From contig JAMWFC010000130.1 of assembly GCA_027475525.1 (NCBI GenBank), positions 124,001-188,000 on the forward strand: a DNA stretch of 64,000 nucleotides, written 5' to 3'. Below the pieces are notes generated by a model. The model saw only the letters and a list, made by a program, of their open reading frames with translations, was not told the DNA's origin and did no database searches. Source of the DNA: Macrolepiota albuminosa. Its lineage: Eukaryota > Basidiomycota > Agaricomycetes > Agaricales > Agaricaceae. Each line of letters begins with the position of its first letter. Positions within the stretch are counted from its first letter, which is position 1. Positions 41,314 through 54,024 of the stretch are shown here, piece by piece. The position numbers were made by a program, and so were the translations under genes.

Positions 41314-43673
41314 TCAAAGCATCTGTCCGATATTCACATGCACAGCTTTTACCTGAGTGTACCTGAAGAATTGAACTGGATGAACCCCGAACAACTTTCA
41401 TGACCGGATGAATGATGAAGACTGACATGTCAAGGGCATACTGGCCAAGTTCGCGGCCAATCCCTGATTGTTTATAACCGCCAAATGGGACTGACTTGTC
41501 AAGTAATCGAGTGCAGTTCACCTGTCAAAAGTGTGAAGAAGGCCACGATGTCTAGACTCGAGGTTGAGGCGACATACCCAAGCAGTCCCAGCCTCAAGTG
41601 AATGAGCGACTCTTAAGGCACGACTAATGTTTTGTGAAAAGACATTGCAAGAAAGGCCATACGTTGTGTTGTTGGCCGCCTCAATGACCTCTTTGAAGCT
41701 CTATCAGCGCTAACGCGTAAAAGAGTAAGATAGACTCACCGTCCTCAGTTCTGAACTTGGCGACAACACCGACAGGCCCGAATATCTCTTCTTTAACAAT
41801 CTTCATATCAGGTTTGGTATTTGTAAAAATCGTTGGCTGGATAAAGTAGCCCTCCTTTCCGTGACGTGCACCACCAGTATGCACCGTTGCACCGTCCTGC
41901 CTACCTGATTCAATATATGCCATGACACGCTGCAGAAGGATAGATAAGTTAGCATTGTGTGGTGTACGAGGTCAGTTCCACAAAGCTTTAAGAGTGGCAC
42001 GATTTACAAACGTACATCGAACTGGAGCTGCGAGACTTGGGGGCCGTGTTGTGTGCCAAGGACAAACGGATCACCTGTGGCAGCAGCAAGGTTCTTTGCC
42101 ATTGCGGAGAACTTGGCAAGGAACTCATCGTAGACACTCTCCTGAACGAAAATGCGCGAGCCGGCACTGCATACCTGGCCTGAGAATTCGTTAGTCTAAG
42201 TTCGTAAGTGATTGTTTTTCAATCTCAGACGCACCCATGTTCGAGCTAGGTATTTCATATCATCAATCACTGACTCAAATAATGACAATTGTCAAGGTAA
42301 ACTCACAAGATGCCAGACGCAGCCCATTTTATAGCTTGTTCTAAATCCGCATCATCAAAAATGATAGTGGGACTTTTCCCGCCTAATTCGAGTGTTACAA
42401 CCTTCAAATTCGATTCTGAGGAAGCCTTGAGAATTTTACGCCCCACGAGAAGGCTTCCAGTGAACGCGACCTTCTCAATAAGCGGATGTTCGATGATGGC
42501 TTGACCGACTGTGGGACCATAACCGTTGACAATGTTCACCACTCCAGGGGGGAAGCCAGCCTCAATCACCAGGTCAGCGAAGCGCAGTGCCGATAGCGGC
42601 GTGATTTCAGATGGCTTCAGGTGCCAGAGAGGTAAGTGGTTAGCTATCGACGAGATGAACATACCTTGAGCACAACGGTGTTTCCAGTTGCGAGGGCCGG
42701 ACCGAGCTTCCAGGACAGCATCATCTAAAAAACCAAGGTGATCAGGAAGATTGCCAAGCTAGGCGGTTGTCATCTGTACCATAGGATGGTTCCATGGGAT
42801 GATTTGGCCCTGGAGGACCTTTAACAAGTGTACACAAATGCAATTTATTACATACCACGACACCATATGGCTCGTGCCTTGTGTAGGCAACTTTGTTTTC
42901 GTTGGTCTAAGTACACGCAATCGGAATACCATGCAAGTCTCGTTACGGAGATCGTTACCTCGATGGTTTTTCCCTGCACTTTGTCCGCCCAACCAGCGTA
43001 GTATCGGAAGACATCAATAGTCAGCCTGAGATCCCCTTCCTTTGCGTTTGCATAGACCTTTCCTGCCAGTCGGTTTTTCAATCATTGAATGAAAAAATCA
43101 GGTAAGTGAATAACAATACTGACCGACATTAAGACTCTCAAGAGCAGCAAATTCGTCGATATCCCTCTCAAGCAGATCGGCGAGCTTATACAAAAGCTTT
43201 CCCCGCATTGTCCCTGGGACCTTGAGTCCCCATGCGGTCTTGTACGCCTTATTACAAGTGAAAGACACACGACAGAACAACAGTACTTGTTTCTACCTTT
43301 TTGGCAACGCCAACTGCAACGTCAACATCCTTGGACGAGCCTACGGCGACGGAATGTATGACCTTTCCCGTTGCTATTGTGAATTGTGAGGTATCTCAAG
43401 TAAGGCGAGTGAAGACGACTGAGAAAATGAGCTGATCGTACCTGGGTTGATAACACTGATCACCATAGGTAGTTTGACCTCAGGGAGTTTTATCGTCATG
43501 TAACTCACTCAACCATTGCAGGTTCGACTGGATCAACCCATTTCCCACCAATGAAAAGACTTCGAAGGACTTAGACAATTAAAAGTAGGGGGAATTGTCG
43601 CTCACCCTGTTTGAATCGTGGACGATCCTTTGAAGGCGGGTGTATTGAAGGTATAGGTGAACGTTCCGGGCAT
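41314..43673 (-). CDS. Aldehyde dehydrogenase, NAD(P)+-dependent, copy 1
   Basis: Oxidises aldehydes to carboxylic acids; probably a cytosolic enzyme. Minus-strand exons run from ATG 43673 (MPGTFTYTF) to TGA 41314-41316 through about 14 short introns. Recognised blocks are [14 protein letters not shown] start, [79 protein letters not shown] with the general-base Glu, and GQVCSAGSR with the nucleophilic Cys (codon at 42169-42171). Further on are [29 protein letters not shown] and the C-terminal VHVNIGQML. Both catalytic residues are kept and no internal stop is needed, so it may be functional. A second copy lies 1.1 kb upstream in tandem. Confidence 0.88.
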
Positions 43674-43735
43674 ATTGCTAGTTAAGAAAAAATGGAATAG
43701 GTACCAAGGTCCTATATATGCCTCAAAAACGCATA

Positions 43736-44080
43736 TTACTCATCTGTCCCCGTGATTCCCATTCCGGAATCTTGTTCCTGATCCACAGCAGGTGGGAGTT
43801 CATTGCACAAAGACGTTTTCCGCCAAGTCCAAGTGACTGCCAGGCGCTGCGTTGAGATTTTCGGGTCTGTAAGGCGACAGTGGTAATATGATGCGATGTA
43901 ACAAGTATTCACAGTTTTATATGACAAGTTACTGTACAGAACTGTGCCCGTGCTTGAAGGTTCTGGCATCACTCTTCTCATGCCAGATCTGGAACTCTTA
44001 CAATTCCACAGCGTGGTCGGCCGCCCTTCGCTGAGGCCGGCGTGAAAGCTCTTACCCATGGCTTCAAGTTCTGTCAGCAA
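43736..44080 (-). CDS. Possible small two-exon gene upstream of the dehydrogenase
   Basis: A minus-strand ATG at 44080 (MLTELEAMGKSFHAG) can splice over a GT-AG intron (about 43870-43947) and end in GMGITGTDE. The joined frame is about 90 codons. I do not recognise the family. It may be a relic. Confidence 0.2.
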   Translation of the reverse strand: MLTELEAMGKSFHAGLSEGRPTTLWNCKSSRSGMRRVMPEPSSTGTVLYSNLSYKTVNTCYIASYYHCRLTDPKISTQRLAVTWTWRKTSLCNELPPAVDQEQDSGMGITGTDE

Positions 44081-44185
44081 ACAGATTCAGCTTGCCAGCT
44101 TGTTTCTTTTTGTTTAGTGTCATGGTAGGGAATCCTGCATGGACATCAGCATCCCACAGTACACATTGATTAAGGAAATCTTCTT

Positions 44186-44790
44186 ATGATTAACTCACGA
44201 GGATATGAGGCGATCAATATTTTGCAATTTTGGATCGACGGCGGGTTCCACGGGCGCAGAGTAGTGCGATTCTCTCACCAGTTCAATTTTCTGCGATGTA
44301 CAATGTTCACCTATTTGCACGATGAGCTATGTTACTCATCTCTCACCACAAATTTAGTCGACCTTGTTTTAAAAGGGTTATCTGTTTCTAGCCTTGAAGT
44401 AAGGTCATCATCTCTCATCTCTTGTAAGCCAAGTGCATGTACTTGTGCACTTGATGGGTCACTCACTGTGCTTTCCTCGCAATCAGACTTTGTCTGATAT
44501 CGTTTCGACGGCTGATTTGTGCTAAACCTGGGGATTGAGGCTAAGTATCCTCATAGCAAGAGCAATTCCTCACAATTCGCTCATAATCGATTTATGTCTT
44601 ACGCCAGTCAGTAATTGACCTCAGATTGACCTCACACCCAAGCCTTGCCGCCGAGCAGGAACAATCTGGCGTCCTTCCCAACACCTGTTTTGCAACCCAT
44701 TCTCTTTCATATACATATATGTTAGATACAGTCCTGTAGAAAGATCGAGTAGTTTCCATGTCACATGGGATTGAGCAGATGATCTGATGA
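44186..44790. other. Intergenic stretch between the two dehydrogenase genes
   Basis: No gene seen. The plus-strand frame 44186-44497 has no recognisable features. The region should hold the promoter of copy 1 (partly) and the terminator of copy 2. Confidence 0.35.
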
Positions 44791-47123
44791 TCAAAGCATC
44801 TGTCCAATGTTCACATGTACACTCTTGACACGAGTATACCTGTGGGATTGAAAAAGAAGTTTGGGACAATTTCTATGTGCATGAGACGTGGACCTACGTA
44901 TCAAGGGCTTCTTCCCCAAGCTCTCGGCCAATACCAGACTGTTTATAACCGCCAAGTGGTACGGCCTTGTCCGGTATCCGATCGCAGTTGACCTTTGAAG
45001 AATAAGGATGACGGGAAGATTAGAACTGCAGAAACGATACCCAAGCAGTCCCAGCCTCGAGTGAATGGGCAACCCTCAGGGCACGACTGATATTTTGTGA
45101 AAAGACATTGCAAGAAAGGCCATACGTTGTGTTGTTGGCCGCCTCAATGACCTCTTTGAAGCCCTATCAGCGCTAACTCATAAAACAGTAAGATAGACTC
45201 ACCGTCCTCAGTTCTGAACTTGGCGACAACACCGACAGGCCCGAATATCTCTTCTTTAACAATCTTCATATCAGGTTTGGTATTTGTAAAAATCGTTGGC
45301 TGGATAAAGTAGCCCTCCTTTCCGTGACGTGCACCACCAGTATGCACTGTTGCACCGTCCTGCCTACCTGATTCAATATATGCCATAACACGCTGCGACA
45401 AAGTTGGTTAGCGATGTTTTCCGAAAGAGCGGGAAAACATAGGTGCAGGTTGATGCGGTAAATGGGAGGATAAACGCACGTCGAACTGCATCTGTGAGAT
45501 TTGTGGACCATGTTGTGTGGCCGGGACAAACGGATCACCGGTAGCAGCAGCAAGCTTTTTTGCGATCTCAGTGAACTTGGCAAGAAATTCGTCATAGATC
45601 CCTTCTTGAACAAAAATACGGGAACCTGCAATGCATGCCTGGCCTGTAAAAAAGTAGTTAATAATTTTCGTAAATTGATTAAACCGCAATACACACCCAT
45701 ATTCGAGCTATGCATTACATACAAGTCAGTCAGCCAAAGATTCGTTCACAAGAAAGTATGATCTAACAAGATGCCAGACGCGGTCCATTCAATAGCTTGC
45801 TCTACATCTGCGTCATTAAAAATGATGGCGGGGCTTTTCCCGCCCAATTCAAGCGTGACGACCTTCAAATTTGATTCCGAGGAAGCCTTGAGAACTTTAC
45901 GCCCCACAATAGTACTTCCCGTGAACGCGACCTTCTCAATGAGCGGATGTTCGATAATGGCTTGACCGACTGTGGGGCCATAACCGTTGATAATGTTCAC
46001 TACTCCAAGGGGTAAGTCAGCTTCAATCACGAGGTCAGCGAAGCGCAATGCAGTGAGCGGCGTGATTTCAGATGGCTACAACGTGTCAGATAGAGATGAC
46101 GGCGCTCATATGATGATCAGCTAAGCACACCTTGAGCACTATGGTATTACCAGTTGCTAGGGCCGGACCGAACTTGAATGCCAGCATTACCTGAAACAAA
46201 AATGTGAGGTCATTCAAATAAGCGACTATCCATCTTACCAAAGGGGCGTTCCAAGGGATAATCTGACCCTGAGAAACGTTCAATCTACGTACGTCAATAC
46301 ACACTTTCTACATACAACGACACCATATGGCTCGTGTCTTGTATAGGCAAATTTGTTTTCGTTGGTCTAAGCATAGACCATTAGGGTTGCCTTTCACATT
46401 GTGTCAGATACATTCACCTCAATAGTTTTCCCTTGTACTTTGTCGGCCCAACCAGCATAGTATCGGAATAAATCGACGCTAACTTGCACCTCTATCTTTG
46501 CGTTGGCATATGGCTTTCCTGTATCTCGATTTCTCAATCAAAGCAGGATTTCAAATACGTGATGACACTTGCCGACATTAAGACTCTCCAGAGCAGCGAA
46601 CTCATTGGCATTCTTCTCCAGGAGGTCGGCAAGCTTATGCAAAAGTTTTCCGCGCGTTGTCCCCGAAACCCTGAGTCCCCACGAAGTTTTGTAAGCCTTG
46701 GGGCCACATCAAAACACACGACGTTCATAACCATTATCATTCGTACCTTTTTGGCAAGATCCACTGCGATGTCAACGTCCTTGGAAGAGCCTGCAGTGAC
46801 CGCAGTTATGACCTTTCCCGTTGCTGTCGTGAGGTATATAAAGTTTGGCGATTGAAGACAATGTTAGAATGAGCTGCTCATACCGGGGTTTATAACGCTA
46901 TTCATCATATGTAGTTTGACGTCAAGGAGTTTCATTTATCATGTCCATATCACTCACTCGATCATTGCAGCTTCAACTGGATCAACCCATTTCCCGCCAA
47001 TAAACAGACTTTGAAGGACTTAGACAAGTAAAATAAGGAGGAATTGTTTGCTTACCCTGTATGGATCGTGGAAGGTCCTTTGTAGGCAGGTGTATTGAAG
47101 GTGTAGGTGAACATTCTGGGCAT
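44791..47123 (-). CDS. Aldehyde dehydrogenase, copy 2 (tandem paralogue)
   Basis: Same family, strand and exon plan as the downstream copy. It starts at ATG 47123 (MPRMFTYTF) and stops at TGA 44791-44793. Visible blocks are the GQIIPWN-like motif, [47 protein letters not shown] (Glu kept), GQACIAGSR (Cys kept, codon 45633-45635), [27 protein letters not shown] and [16 protein letters not shown] replaces the commoner GQVCSAG, which might alter substrate fit beside the nucleophile. Most introns differ from copy 1 in sequence, but the segment 45095-45400 is almost identical, which suggests gene conversion. Confidence 0.88.
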
Positions 47124-47330
47124 GTTGTCAGCGAGAGAAGAACTGATAACACAGCTTATTTGTACTCTTTGACATGTAACCATGCAATACGCATTGGGTA
47201 ACCATGATCACAGGCATGGGAGTCATTTCTATAAAGATGTTTTCCAATTTCTTTCGGAGCATTTTAAATATCATGTTTGTCAATGGCATCCCAGAGCATA
47301 GTTGAAGATATGATTAACACTGGATGCATG

Positions 47331-47676
47331 GAACAGTGTTCTTTTACAAAACAATGTAAAACACGGTAAAAATAATTGAATTGATTTAAAAATTTTATTG
47401 GAATGTATTTGTCAAGACCATATTGTAACCAAACTTATTCAGTTGCCAGCAAAAACTCAAGCAGCACTAAGAAAAGTACAATTCAATGTTGGTGAGAATA
47501 AATAGAGTTATTATCTGCATTCTTAGGTGCTCAATATCAAGTTTTTGGCACTGTTAGCAAAGGTAAGTTATAATACTTTTTCTATGATGTTGACAAAAAC
47601 ATTAAGATAAGATATTAGAATAATTTGGATTGTTTTTACTGTACTTTTACATTGTTTTGCAAAGGAATATTGTTCT
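47331..47676. mobile_element. MITE with imperfect terminal inverted repeats
   Basis: The left end (TTACAAAACAATGTAAAA near 47345) matches the reverse complement of the right end (TTTTACATTGTTTTGCAAAG near 47645-47664). The surrounding 55 bp also pairs with several mismatches. The body is AT-rich and has no coding frame. Length is about 346 bp. Confidence 0.6.
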
Positions 47677-48239
47677 CGGCACCTAGCATTTCTGCATTGT
47701 TCTTTGTTTATTGATGATAGATATTGTTTGTCAAGGTCTTTCATAGCTATTTCATTGTTACAACCTAAGTTCTACAATCCTGACAAACAATTAAGTCAAT
47801 TTGTTAGTCATGTATCAAAGACTGAGTGGTCATGTATAACATACTGGCTATTTTGTCACTCTTCTATTGTTCAAAAAATATATTGATCCTTACTCAATAG
47901 TTATATATACTATAGTATTGTTCATAAATTCTTGGTCTTGTATCAATATATTTTTTGGACAATAAAATAGTAACAAGTTGGCCAGTAGCTAGAAGTAATG
48001 GAAGTTACAGTTTGTGAGAGCTTACTGTTCACACTTCCAGAATGTGACCCATCTGGTCTACTGAAACAATGTAGTCTGAACAAGAAAAATAAGCTGCTTA
48101 CAAAGCAGCTGAGTAGCTAACTATATATTTGAAAGAATGTAAATTATATTATATTTGTCTAAGTCTACTAACTACAAAGCTATATGGCCCATGGCCACTT
48201 AGCACACTACACTACACACACCTCAATCTGATCAAATTA
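47677..48239. other. AT-rich non-coding sequence
   Basis: CpG-poor sequence between the MITE and the gypsy relic. The frame 47704-47886 is not supported by any motif. Confidence 0.35.
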
Positions 48240-48261
48240 CAGTCTTGAATCTTCATGATAG

Positions 48262-51200
48262 TCAGGCCATTGGCAAGTCTGGAATGGGGGCAATAGGTAA
48301 GTCTCTGGTTGCATGAAATAGATTGGCTGTAGCATTGTCTATGTTATAATTGAGGAATTCATCCTTGGCTATTAGCTTGTAAGTTGTGTCCAAAGGTCCC
48401 ACTTGAGGCAGATAGTCTGAGTAGTTCCATAGAGGAGACAGTATAAGAGTCAGGTCAATATGTTGACCTGTCATTGGCTCATCTTCATTGAGATGAGCCA
48501 TGTCATTGGATGCATATATAGATGAGGAGGATATCATCAAGATACACACATACCACACCTTCTATTGTGAGATCTTGGAAGATGTTGTTCATCATGGTCT
48601 GGAAGGTGGCTGGGCTATTAATGAGGCAAAAAAAATATCATCAAGGCTCAAAGAGTCCATGATTTGTTCAGAATGCTGCCTTCCACTCATCACCTTCCTT
48701 GATGTGCACATTGTTGTAGCCCCAGTAGATGTGCAACTTGGTGAAGTAGCATGCACCTTGGAGGTTGTTGGCAAGCTTAGAAATGAGTGGTAAGAGGTAG
48801 TGACTCTTTATAGTCATCACATTCAAGACTCAATAGCTCTGAACCAGACATAGAGATCCATCCTTCTTCTTAATAAAAAAGACTGGAGAGGCTATTGGGG
48901 ACTTTGAGGGGCAGATGTAACCAGAGTCTAAATTCTCCTGCAAGAAGGCATTGAGCTCATCCTGTTCTCTGGGAAAGAGAGGATGAACCTTGCAGCTAGA
49001 GAATTTAGCATTGAGTGTGAGCTCAATAGCATGGTCCCACTGCTTATGCTCTGGCAGGAAGTTGAATGAAGCCTTAGAGAAAACATCCTCAACATCTGCA
49101 GGTAATGAGAAACTACATCTCAAAACAATTCAGAGGCAGAGTTAGCAGCAAATGCCTGAGCTAGTCACTGGGAAGTAGTTTGGCTAGCTCTAATCTCTGC
49201 CACAGTTGGAGGAGGTTGTAGTGTAGTTGCATAAATCCTATCACCTGTCTCAACAGCCTTGTCTGGAGACTCTGGATCAGGAGCACACCTAAATTCACTC
49301 TCACATCCATTTTCCATCTGGGCTTTACTCACCACACCTCAAACATCCTCATAGAAGGCCTTTTTATAAGGGAGCACCAAGGGAAAAGGATCTAGTAAGT
49401 TGAGGTCTGCAAATGGGAGATGTCTAACTTGGCAAGCACATATAGCAGCCTGCTCATGGACTGATGCTCTATGCTCTTCTCTAACTTCCTTGGCACATGT
49501 AGAACACTATTAAGAGCAGTGGCTTATACTCACCTTACCTTTGGCCCAGTCAATCTTAGGATTGTGGTTATGCAGCCAGGAGAATCCAAGTATCATGTCC
49601 TGCTTTCCTAGGCTAGTGACTACAAAGACAGCATGCTCAGAATAAGTCTGGTAACAAAGAACTAAATTTACTGAGTGGATAGATCCAGCTTCATTGAGTG
49701 TACCATCAATATTATAGACTAGAATAGGATAAGAGAGAGGCCAGATAGTAAGTTGGTGTTGTTTCACATAGTTGGTGTCTAAGAAGAGTCCAGTAGCAAT
49801 ACTGTTCAAGAGAGCTACAATGTTCTGAGTCTGCTGAGTGTCAGTTGTCTCAATCTCTCCATTTAGATGCTGTAAGGGTGACCTCTAGAGGCTGTGGCTC
49901 AGTCACACAGCTGGCAGAGGGAGATCCAAAGTGTATTAGAATATATACTGACAATATCAAGGTAGCTACTCACCTGGCAGAGGGAGATCCAAAGAGAACA
50001 AGTCTAGGGATTCCCTGTGCCAGGTTGAATGCTTCTGGGGCCTCTGAAGCATGGGAAACAACTGTACAGTACAACAAAACCTTAAAAACTCGAAAATTGC
50101 CTACACAAACACTTGTACAAATAAGGGGCAAACTCTGGCAAACTCTGGCTTATATAAGCGGTCTGGAAGCGGTGCTGAGTGGGCCCACACTTGTCTGAAT
50201 GGTGGCTAAAGAACCAGAGCATCTCAAGGGCTGAGAGTGGTACTAACAGATAGTGTTGAAAGAATAGAAACAGTAAAATGAAATAATGTCAGAAGAAGTA
50301 AGAGAATGAATGGAAGAAGAGTGAAGAGATAAGGAGTGAGAAAAGGAAGAAATGAGGAGTCCCCTGACAGATGCAGAGAGTTGAGAGAGGGAGTAGAGGC
50401 AACAACAAAGCAATGAGGGAGGCATTGTTGCCAAGCTAGAACATTTGGGCATCAGACAGGAGGAGGAGAAGAGGTCTTAGCTGAGGCTTTGACCAACATT
50501 AACAGAGAGCAATATATTAGACAATTATATTGATGGACATGCAAACCAATTAGCACCAAGCAGTGGAAGCATACAACTCATCTGTTGCTCTACTAAAAAC
50601 CCTCCTCTGCAAAACCTAAGAACTCATCCAAAAGTTCTGCTACAGCCTCTACAGGGCTCAAAGACTTATCCAAAAGTTCTGTTACAGTCTGTATATCTGA
50701 GAAAGAGTTTTCTTAGATATCTCAAGCTGCAAGGAGCTGGAGAAGGAGCTCTTTTTGCTCTAATGCTGAAAGATAGTGCACTTCTAATTCCTGAGAGCAG
50801 TATCAAGCAAAGTGACCAGGCTTTTCACACTGATAGCAGAGAAGAGGAAGAGACAAGTGTTGGCAAGAGGCATCAACATCTATAGGAACTCCAGGAGGGA
50901 GTAAGCATGTCAGAGGTACCTGAGCAGTGGCTGCAGTGCAAAATGAGAAGAAAGGCTGGATAGAATGATAAGCAGATAGAGATGCCTGTGAGATGGAGCA
51001 AGCCCATAGCTTGGTCACTATTGAACACATCAGGGAGTGCTGGACAAGGAATATTAGCATGAACAGGGGGAGGCCTCAGAGCAAGGGACTGGAGGTGTGT
51101 CAGCCCTAGCTGAAGGTGCCTAGAAAAGGGTAAGAGCAAGAGAGAGGCACTCTAGGAGGACCTGAAGAGAATGAGAGATAGTATCTGTGGCCTGATGCAA

Positions 51201-51440
51201 TCTGACAAGTTCAGTGGTGTGTAGAGTGAAAAAAGCTTGAATGGTCTGCATCTGAGTCTCCAGAGCAAGCAAGAAACCCCAGGCATCATTTTAAAGGGTA
51301 GAAGCATCCAAGAGAGCACCTAAGGAGGCTGGCTGGGTCATAAAAGCGGCAGAGAGGCAGGGGATAATCCAGTGAAGGAGTGACATGAAGGGGCAAGAAG
51401 GGGTTCAAGCAGGCTAAAGAGGGCTCCTAGACTGAAATAT
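48262..51440 (-). mobile_element. Ty3/gypsy retrotransposon relic with nested solo LTR
   Basis: Minus strand. The gag zinc knuckle region is near 50810 (CYQCEKPGHFA). The protease segment is at 49510-49809 (LGKQDMILGFSWLHNHNPKI); its active-site Asp-Ser-Gly is changed to Asn-Ser-Ile. The reverse transcriptase start is at 48830-49123 (LPEHKQWDHAIELT and ASPVFFIKKKDGSLC), and further fragments extend to 48600. Many stops and frameshifts are present and CpG is nearly absent. A solo LTR (49871-50369) splits it. The element is long dead. Confidence 0.75.
49871..50369 (-). mobile_element. Solo LTR, family 1, target duplication GATGC
   Basis: 499 bp. On the minus strand it begins TGTCAGGGGACTCC and ends CACCCTTACA. 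GATGC stands on both sides (49866-49870 and 50370-50374). It still has CpG sites (for example in GGAAGCGGTGCTG) that are CpA in the copies at 53455 and 57532, so it is the youngest of the three. Confidence 0.9.
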
Positions 51441-51457
51441 AGAGACTTGTTCTGCTG

Positions 51458-51627
51458 TAATAGTGACCTATGGAGGCTATGGCTCAGTCACACAGCTAGC
51501 AGAGGGAGATCCAAAGTGTATTAGAGTATATACTAACAATATCATAATAACTACTCACCTGGCAGAGTGAGATCCAAAGAGAACAAGTCTAGAGATTTCC
51601 TATGCTAGGTCAAATGCTTCTGAGTGT
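51458..51627 (-). repeat. Truncated family 1 LTR
   Basis: Matches the first 170 bp (plus-strand order) of the LTR at 49871 and stops in GCTTCTGAG, where unrelated sequence starting TGTTAGATG begins. Confidence 0.7.
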
Positions 51628-51910
51628 TAGATGACCACCATAAGTGCCCTGAATTATGATGACCAAGAGGGTCAACAACTTTTATATCTACTAATGAACT
51701 TTACTTTTAACATATACCTTACACATATATATACTGTACCAATCCCATATGTGACCTCAGTCAAGTACATGAAGACTGAGAGTGAGCAATAACATACTTA
51801 CATGATGAACTGTACACTTACACCTACCCTAGTTGCATATACTTACTTGTGTATATTCTAGGTAGGTTTAATAGAGTCAAGTACATGAAGACTGAGGCTG
51901 CATATACTTA

Positions 51911-53454
51911 TAGTGGCTCAAAAAAGTGTCCCAATGTTTCATAGTTTTTGAAAGATGGCATTGGCATGTAGAAATGGAAGTACCTAAAATTCTGAATAAA
52001 TTATGTAATATACTATAGTATTGTAGCTACAGATTGCATTCAGGATTATTTAATTTGAACCAGAACTGATAGAATAGTGGCTATTTTAAAATATTCACTT
52101 GTTAAGACACTTTTTTGAGCATCTCTAATTTTGGTATCTAGTACTTTGTATGTCCTCCATTTGGTTTGATAACTGCTTTAATCCTTCTAGGCATGCTTTT
52201 TATTAGTCCTTGGCATACTTCTGATAGTATTTTATCCTACTTTTTTGCAACTCTCTCCCGCAACTCATGGACACCATGAGGACATATTTCATACTGCCTA
52301 AGCTGCTTCTTGAGGTACTCCCAGAGGTGTTCAATAGGGTTGAGATCAAGAAATTTGGCTGGCAACCAAAGGACATCAAAGTTGTTGTCTTCAAACCACT
52401 TGCCAGCCCTCTTAGAGTTGTGTTTGGAGTCATTGTCCTGTTGAAAATAGTGGCACCCTTCTCCATCTCCACCTTCTCAAAACTCTTCTTTGCTCCATCA
52501 TCTAGAATTTCACAGTACTGCTCTGCATCTATGATTCCCACTACCTCTGCCAGCTTTCCTACCCCATTGCAACTTATACAGCCCCATACAATAAGATTAT
52601 TCCCTTCTCCATGCTTCACCATAGGTGTAGTTGTTTGGTCTGAAATGCCTTCCCCTCATGGCCTTCACATATACTGCTTCCTATCTGACCCAATCCTGTT
52701 GATCTTTGTCCCAATGTGTCTGTAACACCCTTTTCTAGTCCTCTATGGTCTAGTTCTGATGCTCCCAAGCCCATTTACGTTGTAGTTGCTGATGTCTAGC
52801 TTTAAGCATAGAAACATTCCTCTTTATAGCAGACCAATACCCCTCATTCTTCATTACATTCTAGACAGTTGGGTTGAAAATGATGTTGTTGATAAAATTG
52901 GTGGCCTAGACGGCTTTATCAAGTCTCTCAGTTGAGATTTGTTGAACAATAGCCTGTTTATCCCATAGAGTAAGCTTAACAGGATGGCTTCTAGAATAGG
53001 TTTCCTTGTCTACCTCCAACTCTCCACCAATCCTCCTAATAGTAGACTTCTCTAGGGAGCAGCAGAGTATTATGCAGAAGGAGTAACTTTTATGAAGATG
53101 GTTGAAGGCCAAAATGTGGTTAAACACAACTTGAACCACTTTTAAATATATCTAAACATGGTCACATGACTTTGTTTATATTTCCACATGCAACTTACTC
53201 TTTATTTCTGAGTAAAATAGAGATAAACCTGCAAAGTTAGAAATGCTCAAAAAGTGTTCTCATGAGTGAATATTTTAAAATAGCCATTACTTCACCAGTT
53301 CTGATTCAAATTACATAATCTTGAATGCAATCTGTAGCTACAACATCATAGTATTTGACATGATTTATTCAGAATTTTAGATACTTCCATTCCTACATGC
53401 CAATTGTCATCTTTCAAAAACTATAAAACATTGGGACACTTTTTTAAGCCACTG
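51911..53454 (-). mobile_element. Tc1/mariner transposon, decayed
   Basis: 1544 bp with long terminal inverted repeats: AGTGGCTCAAAAAAGTGTCC at 51912 matches the reverse complement of the right end with few changes over about 90 bp. TA flanks both ends (51909-51910 and 53455-53456). The transposase pseudogene is on the minus strand. Confidence 0.85.
52140..53140 (-). pseudogene. Tc1-type transposase, DDE family
   Basis: The N-terminal helix-turn-helix part is at 52906-53139 (HPVKLTLWDKQAIVQQIS). Sequence equivalent to WTVEDWKRVLWSDETK is degraded near 52720. VKHGEGNNLIVWGCIS is at 52622 and downstream, followed by the LLNPIEHLWEYLKKQLRQ-type region in another frame near 52310. Frameshifts and stops separate these parts, so no active enzyme is encoded. 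Confidence 0.8.
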
Positions 53455-53951
53455 TAAGGATGACCTCTGGAGGCTGTGGCTCAGTCACACAGCTGGCAGA
53501 GGGAGATCCAAAGTGTATTAAAATATATACTGACAATATCATGATAACTACTCATCTGGGGAAGGAGATCCAAAGAGAACAAGTCTAGAGATTCTCTTAT
53601 GCCAAGTTGGATGCTTCTGGGGCCTCTGAAGCATGGAAAACAACTGTATAGTAAAACAAAACCTTAAAAACTCAAAAATTGCCTACACAAACAATTGCAC
53701 AAATAAGGGGCAAACTCTGGCTTATGGAAGCAGTCTGGAAGCAGTGCTGAAAGGCCCACACTTGTCTGAATGATAGCTAAAGAACCAGAGCACCTCAAGG
53801 GCTGAGAATAGTACTAACAGATAGTGTTGAAAAAATAGAAACAGTAAAATGAGATAATGTTAGAAGAAATAAGAGAATAAATAAAAGGAGAGTGAAGAGA
53901 TAAGAAGTATATAAGAAGTGAAGAAAGGAAGAAATGAGGAGTCCCCTAACA
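53455..53951 (-). repeat. Family 1 LTR copy, CpG-decayed
   Basis: About 497 bp, nearly full length relative to 49871-50369. The sites CTCGAAAA, AAGCGGTC and AAGCGGTG of that copy read CTCAAAAA, AAGCAGTC and AAGCAGTG here. The left edge abuts the Tc1 element, and no target duplication could be matched. Confidence 0.8.
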
Positions 53952-54024
53952 ACTACCTGAGATGTACTGCCACTTATTAAAACTCTACCCTTTGTTTTTT
54001 GTCTTGGTGCCAATTGCACCAGAC

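Noticed and set aside
53448..53956. Target-site duplication for the LTR at 53455
   Set aside because: The apparent TG start is supplied by the end of the Tc1 element, and the flanks (GCCAC and ACTAC) do not match.
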